A stretch of 64,000 nt of DNA from Tribonema minus. Its lineage: Eukaryota > Sar > Xanthophyceae > Tribonematales > Tribonemataceae. Where the stretch lies: contig JAFCMP010000016.1 in assembly GCA_017506865.1 (NCBI GenBank), positions 248,001 through 312,000 on the forward strand, read 5' to 3'. Shown here one piece after another: positions 59,244 through 64,000 of the stretch. The notes beneath the pieces are model-generated. The model made no database searches. It saw nothing but the letters and a program-made list of their open reading frames with translations, and had not been told where the DNA came from. Position 1 is the stretch's first letter. Each line of letters begins with the position of its first letter. The position numbers were made by a program, and so were the translations under genes.

Positions 59244-62200
59244 GACATTGTTGATGCCATCGCCAACGGCGTCTTTGATGTCCACCGCGGCATGCTTGAC
59301 CTGTAGTGGGGGTCAGAGTTGAGCACTGAGGTTAGGGCCAAGAGAGTACGACTTGGCGGTATGGAAGAGAGTAAATAATTCACGTAGCTGCAAGGTGATA
59401 CTTGGCACGAGGCGTCACACACAGCATAAATACACTTGCTACGATGCGCATGTTTGTGTGTATGTACGTATGTATGTGCATGTATGCGTGGGGGATGGGT
59501 TTTGGGTGCGAGGTCTGGGTGGCTGCCAGAATCAAGGGTGAGTGAGTCAAAGTGAGTGAGTCATTGCACAAGTCACTGGCGACCCTCCAGCATCAAGCCG
59601 CATATGTCCACAAACCAGAGTAAACTCTGGCCTTCAAGAACTACCCTCAACAAGCACCTTCAACCTCAAGCAATAAACACACCACTTGGTGAGTGATTGC
59701 AGAGGTGTGTGCTTCGCAGTCATGGTGCCTACAACCAAGTGTGCGAGATGGATGTACTTTGAAGAAAAGTTGAAGGATCGTGAGGCATCTACGTGAAGCT
59801 GAAGGTCTTGTGACAACTCACAGCAGCAGAAGAAGTGGAGCAAGTACACAACCTCTCAAGCTCTTGTACAGCAACGCAAATCTCCAACTTCAACCCCACC
59901 TTCCCGCCAAAGCCCTCCGCCTTGCGCTGAGCCTCCTCCGCGCCCTTCTTGCTATTGCGCGCCAGCTCATTGGCCCTGTCGCTCGCCTCACTCGCAATTC
60001 CATCTGCCTCCCTGCGCGCCCTCTCGCTAACCTCCCGCGCAGACGCCTCAGACTTCTTCTCATAGCTCTTGGCCTTGTCGCCGAATTCTGCGGCCCGCTG
60101 CTGAGCGCTGTCTGCGGCGTTGCGCGTGCTGCGGCTGAGATCATTGATGCGGTCCTTCGCCTCGCCGGTGATGTTGTTGTACTGGTCTTCGGCGCGGTGC
60201 GCGATGTCTTCGGCGGACGCCTTGGCCTTGCGCGCATAGTCGCGGGCATCATTGGTGCCATGGTTGACGGCATCCTGAAAAGAGATCAAACGGTAGAGAT
60301 ATAGTATCAGTACATGTAAGATGAAGAATATAATCAAGTAAATACTGCGTGTAGCTGCGGGCGTCGTCGGTGCCGTGGTTGACATCTATGTACTGATATG
60401 CCTCTCCTTTCACAGTGCACTGTGGAAGAAGTATATATGGCGCGTAGCTGCGCGCATCGTCGGTGCCGTGGTTCACAGCCTCCTGAAGATTGATGTAAAG
60501 GTGAAATGTTTCAGTACATGTATGAGATGCAAGATGGTACCAACATGGTTGACGTCGTCTGAGGGGATTTGAGTATTTGTCAACCAGCACCATGAGTGCT
60601 TTAAAAGTGCTTGAGCAATTACATGACTGCTTGTGATGGAGACGAAATGTCTTCGGGCACATGTTATGTTTAAAACAACAGTGAAATCATGCTCCAACTA
60701 GCTAATCCAGCCTTTGTGTACCCTGGTCACTGCATTTTGACATGACCTGTTTGAAGCCAGCAGTCCAAATTTGTCTCAGGTACAGACATTTGCCTCAAAT
60801 GCCAGTGCATGATCATTAATGAGCAGTCCAAACTTGTCTCAGGAACAGACGTTTGCCTCATATGCCCACGCATGATCATTAATGAGCAGGAAGACCTCAC
60901 CAATACAGCGCTGCAAGTATCTTGGCACTGAACTATTGGACAACAGGGTCGACTGAGAGCTGCATGAGCATGAAATGGCTGTGACTCTTGTTGGTTGTAT
61001 CAATTGTCGGCGTGCGAATGGCGAACTGCATCAATATCTTGAGCTGCGCCATACGGTAATGTACATGCATTCATATCACAAGCCCACAGCCTGGCATACC
61101 TGCAGCACTCGTGGACAAGCACTCAGAGATCTTGTCAGTGAGGTCAGCTGTTTCACATAGACAGTGCGCACTGAACACGTTCCGACACCAAATTTCAGCA
61201 ACAAATCTCGAGTCATACACACCAAATCTCGAGTCATACACACCTGGACATTCTCCTTGGCGTGCTGTGCCCTGTCGGTAAGATCCGTCACGACATTGTC
61301 AAAGTATCTGCCGGCCTTGCTGAAGGTCCTGTTGGCAGAGTCACCAGCATCACGCGCCGCGCCCTCCGCCTGATTGCCCAGGTCGCTGGCCGTCTCGGAG
61401 GCGTCACGGGCTGCAAGCGATGAAACCACACATCACGTGTACTTGTGAGTAAAAGTATACAATTCTTCAAGTACAACTTGAGGCAGAGGCGTCTCGGGCT
61501 GCAAGCGATGAAGCCACACACATCACGTGTGTACTTTGTGAGTTCTGAAATTTTTCAAGTACTACTTGGAGCAGAGACGTCTCGGGCTGCAAAGCGACAA
61601 AGTCACACATCACGTGTACCTCCACTTTGTGAGTAGAAGTATGAAAACTTTCTTCAAGTATCACTTGAAGCAGAGGCGTCTCGGGTCGCTTGCACACATC
61701 ACGCGTACTCTGTGGGTATGAAATTCTTCAGGACTACTTGAAGTAGGTGGTAGGTGTTGGCGGCAAGCAACGCAGCCACATATAACGTGTACTTCAAGAA
61801 GTATATGTGAGTGTAAAGGTCTTTTTACAGTACTACTTGAAGCAGAGGCGTCTCGGGCTGCAAGAAATGAAGCCACACATCATGTGTACTTATGAGTACA
61901 GTTTTTTTTATGTAGTATTTGAAGCAGTTGGTAAGTGTTGGCGGCAAGGCCGCTGCCATCGTGACAGGCTTTGGCATGACATGCGTGAGGTAGGACTCAT
62001 GGCAGTGCCCATTACACTGCCTCTGCGCCGCTGACCGCATGACAACAGTGCCTGGTGACCATGGAAAATGGTATCAACAGTTTGCAGCGTATGAATGATT
62101 GCAATACTGTTTGCTGCACCCGGAGGGAGTGCAGCGGCATGTGCCATGTACTGATGTTCAGCAATTGCCATCATGTCGTGATATCCAGCAACTGCCAAAT

Positions 62201-62716
62201 TGGTGCTAATTGTGTACACTGCCGTATCACACATCAAGCGCACCCACAGTTTGCGTCCTGCCGGAAAGGGCAGCTGTGGCAGCGGGGGTGATTTGATGAA
62301 ACCAGAACCTTGAAGTTACAGCAAGCCAATGTGAGGCAGAGTTGCACGCAAACTGACTCTGAGGTGAGCGTTTCTCATCTCATCACAGTGAAAACCGATT
62401 GCCAGAAGCACACGCTGTGGGGATGGACACTGAACTTCTGTACCACTGTCGGCTCGCTGCAGCGCGCAAACCGAAAGTACATTAGCAACCATACCAGCTA
62501 TACCGTCCCTCAGCGTTGCATGAGCCGCCATCTTTAGTCTCATGACAGCTCACCTGTCCTCTTCACATCCCTCTCCACATCGCTGCTCATGCGCAGTGTC
62601 GACGCAGGCCTGCTGGTGGTGAGGCCTGCCCTGCTGCCAGCGATCACGAAGCCCGACGAAGCGCTGATCAGCGCGAGGGCGGCGGCGACGGTGGCGAGAG
62701 TCCTTGTGTAGACCAT
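59211..62716 (-). CDS. LEA-like helical protein D, predicted plastid-targeted
   Basis: Exons 62716-62554, 61410-61244, 60274-59900 and 59300-59211 (TGA), identical exon sizes and phases to genes A and C, giving 264 aa. The N-terminus has the signal peptide, SSGFVIAGSRAG and LRMSS. The body is more diverged (DAVNHGTNDARDYARKAKAS; SEASAREVSERARREADG; final DAVKDVFRD). Introns are longer (1143, 969 and 599 bp) and contain arrays of exon echoes at 60350-60490 and 61440-61880. Upstream it shares with A and C the AGTTCAAC..CGACTTCAACAGC and T-arm-like GAGTTCGATTC sequences, so the promoters are related. Confidence 0.85.
60345..60490 (-). repeat. Two echoes of the start of gene D exon 3
   Basis: Plus-strand GTAGCTGCG.GC.TCGTCGGTGC followed by CGTGGTT.AC occurs at about 60350-60383 and 60440-60480. 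It matches the true region 60238-60275 (CGCGGGCATC..TTGGTGCCATGGTTGACGGCATC). The 60480 copy is followed by CTCCTGAAGA, an acceptor-like end. Confidence 0.7.
60763..60889. repeat. 63 bp tandem duplication in gene D intron 2
   Basis: GTCCAAA.TTGTCTCAGG.ACAGAC.TTTGCCTCA..TGCC is repeated with few changes. Confidence 0.8.
61440..61880 (-). repeat. Array of about five echoes of the acceptor and start of gene D exon 2
   Basis: Units of 80-110 bp each holding GAGGCGTCTCGGGCTGCAAG or a variant (61484, 61573, 61672, 61844), then GA.GAA..CACACATCACGTGT, then AAGTA.GTACTTGA. The parent is the true junction at 61395-61440 (minus GCTTGCAG|CCCGTGACGCCTC). Confidence 0.85.
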
Positions 62717-63394
62717 GGTGGCAGTTAATACGGATGACTGGTAGCCTACACGTAATCACTGTGTGTGCTCTTCATCGAGGTGCTTTACAGTTTCGCATGT
62801 TCCGAGTTTCCAGAACGCGCTCACGCACACGCCGCTGTTGAAGTCGAGGTTGAACTTTTTAATCATTTGAGTGTCTCAGCCGGAATCGAACTCATGACTC
62901 ATGACCTCCCGAAAGTGGAAAATATCAACATGTTAATAGGCTGCATCGATGGATGGTTTGTGTTTCAAGTATGTCATGCTCATGATGAAATTGAAAGCAA
63001 TAGCCTTCAATATATGGTATGCAGGCACGATACGCATAATCCATGGAATAGCGAACACTTGTCCCAGATGCCATGTTGGCGGCGGCGGCGTTTGAGTGGT
63101 TGTCGTTGAGACACTTTCAGAAGTCCCACGACATGTAGATTCCGTACAGCAGCATCAAGGTAGACCATCATCTGGGCTTTTTCGCGCCCTGAGCGAGAAT
63201 TTTTCAAGTAAAAAGTAGGTATGGAACTGTATTTATAAAGGCCCAAGGGAGGCCAGGTTGCTTATGCAATCGAAAAGCTTGCATCAATGCAACAGCCTAG
63301 TCTGCGTAAAAAGTACGTATGGACTTGTATTTATAAAGGCCCAAGGGAGGCCGGGTTGCCTATGCAATCGAAAAGCTTGCGTCAACGCAGCAGC
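62717..63394. other. Intergenic: gene D promoter region and 3' flank of the retroelement
   Basis: 62780-62910 is related to the upstream regions of genes A and C. 63066-63190 is a dispersed repeat and 63208-63403 a tandem duplication, both probably in the 3' tail of the minus-strand retroelement. Confidence 0.5.
63066..63190. repeat. Dispersed 120 bp repeat, copy 2
   Basis: Related to 30733-30853: GGCGGCG.TTTGAGTGGTTG, GAGACACTTTCA, ACATGTAGATTCCG.ACAGCA, GGGCTTTTTCGCGCCCTGAG. Confidence 0.75.
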
Positions 63395-63403
63395 CTAGTC
63401 TGC
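63208..63403 (-). repeat. 98 bp tandem duplication covering the 3' end of the retroelement ORF
   Basis: GTAAAAAGTA.GTATGGA.CT..TATTTATAAAGGCCCAAGGG... to CAGCCTAGTCTGCG is present twice (63208, 63306). The right copy contains the in-frame TAG of the ORF; the left copy is downstream of it. Confidence 0.85.
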
Positions 63404-64000
63404 GCTGTGCCCTAGGAGCTTGGATACCGGCGCCGCAACACAGCCCAGCATTCGCGCTCCACGTGTGTACGCCATGACGCGCTCCGCCAACTCCCGCGCC
63501 AGCGATATGCTCAGTTCAATGAGGATCTGACGCTTAGCTAACCCGGCCTTGCGTAACACATCTGCCTTCGCCCCCCCTGAGCACAGTGCTGAGTGCATTG
63601 CCAACTCCTTAACAAAAAGGCTTGTCTGCTTGCCCAGCCGTCCGTACGACTCCTGCACAAATGGCACAAAAGCCCAAGATGACGTCAAGGTGCCGGTGTG
63701 GTGCTTGACCTTCGCGTCCTCCCCCACCCCAGCAGCATAGCCGTCCGTGTTCGAGGCATTTGTTTTGCCTGTCAGGTACGAGCTCGCTGTGGGCGCGCGC
63801 ACACTTGTGTCTAGCACTATTTCCTTGTTACGGTATGCACTGCTAAAGTGCAGACACCCTGGGTCAATGACTGTGTCCGCCCGATACCCCGGTACCTTGA
63901 AGACGCTAGCGTCCTCATTGCGGACAATAGAGACATGGTGCTGTCTCAAGATGCGCTGCAGGCACCGCTTTTGGGCAGTGTGTGTCGCGTTGTGCCCCCG
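63395..64000 (-). CDS. C-terminal part of a reverse-transcriptase-type retroelement protein (partial)
   Basis: The frame is open from the right edge to TAG at 63395, 201 codons. It resembles the C-terminal region that follows the RT in a family of protist non-LTR-type proteins: RGHNATHTAQKRCL..ILRQH near the edge, then GYRADTVIDPG and KEIVLDTSV (possible PD-(D/E)XK-like nuclease residues), then FVPFVQESYGRLGKQTSLFV and a Leu/Ala-rich end. The RT domain itself would lie beyond the window. The family assignment is from recall of the motif layout and is moderate. Confidence 0.6.
   Translation of the reverse strand, partial: RGHNATHTAQKRCLQRILRQHHVSIVRNEDASVFKVPGYRADTVIDPGCLHFSSAYRNKEIVLDTSVRAPTASSYLTGKTNASNTDGYAAGVGEDAKVKHHTGTLTSSWAFVPFVQESYGRLGKQTSLFVKELAMHSALCSGGAKADVLRKAGLAKRQILIELSISLARELAERVMAYTRGARMLGCVAAPVSKLLGHSAD

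Overview
The window is nuclear DNA of a eukaryotic alga. Conserved genes are cut into many short exons by GT-AG and some GC-AG introns. There are no bacterial-style operons. TTAGGG/CCCTAA telomere-like repeats are scattered through the introns, and a Ty1/copia retrotransposon is present. A small gene family near the right end encodes proteins with a signal peptide, a phenylalanine just after the predicted cleavage site, and a transit-like stretch ending in LRMSS. That N-terminus is typical of plastid import in algae with a secondary red plastid (stramenopile, haptophyte or cryptophyte). I cannot name the species.

Layout. (1) 1-14205, minus strand: KRI1, a ribosome-biogenesis (40S/SSU processome) factor. 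I could assemble 13 exons in frame (542 residues); the last part lies beyond the left edge. (2) 14206-14587: a short bidirectional promoter region. (3) 14588-41113, plus strand: a Tat-SF1/CUS2 homologue (HTATSF1), a U2 snRNP splicing factor with two GYF-like domains and two RRM/UHM domains. It has 13 exons spread over 26.5 kb. Intron 11 (30134-40101) carries a degenerate 3.5 kb inverted repeat and a copia element (34492-39879) flanked by GTATG target duplications. (4) 42767-62716: four paralogous genes for LEA-like, Ala/Lys/Glu/Asp-rich helical proteins predicted to go to the plastid. One is on plus and three are on minus. Two of them (42767-45631 and 54290-56563) sit in a large inverted segmental duplication. 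(5) 63395-64000, minus strand: the C-terminal part of a reverse-transcriptase-type protein of a retroelement that runs off the right edge.

The most unusual property is that nearly every intron of KRI1 and HTATSF1, and some of the LEA-like introns, contains one to five decayed copies of the adjoining exon edge together with its splice site ('exon echoes'), arranged as tandem arrays. In several places the intron side of the duplicated junction is itself telomere-like (CAG|GTTAGGG). This suggests introns that grow by repeated duplication of exon-intron junctions, with telomere-like sequence supplying splice-signal-like motifs.
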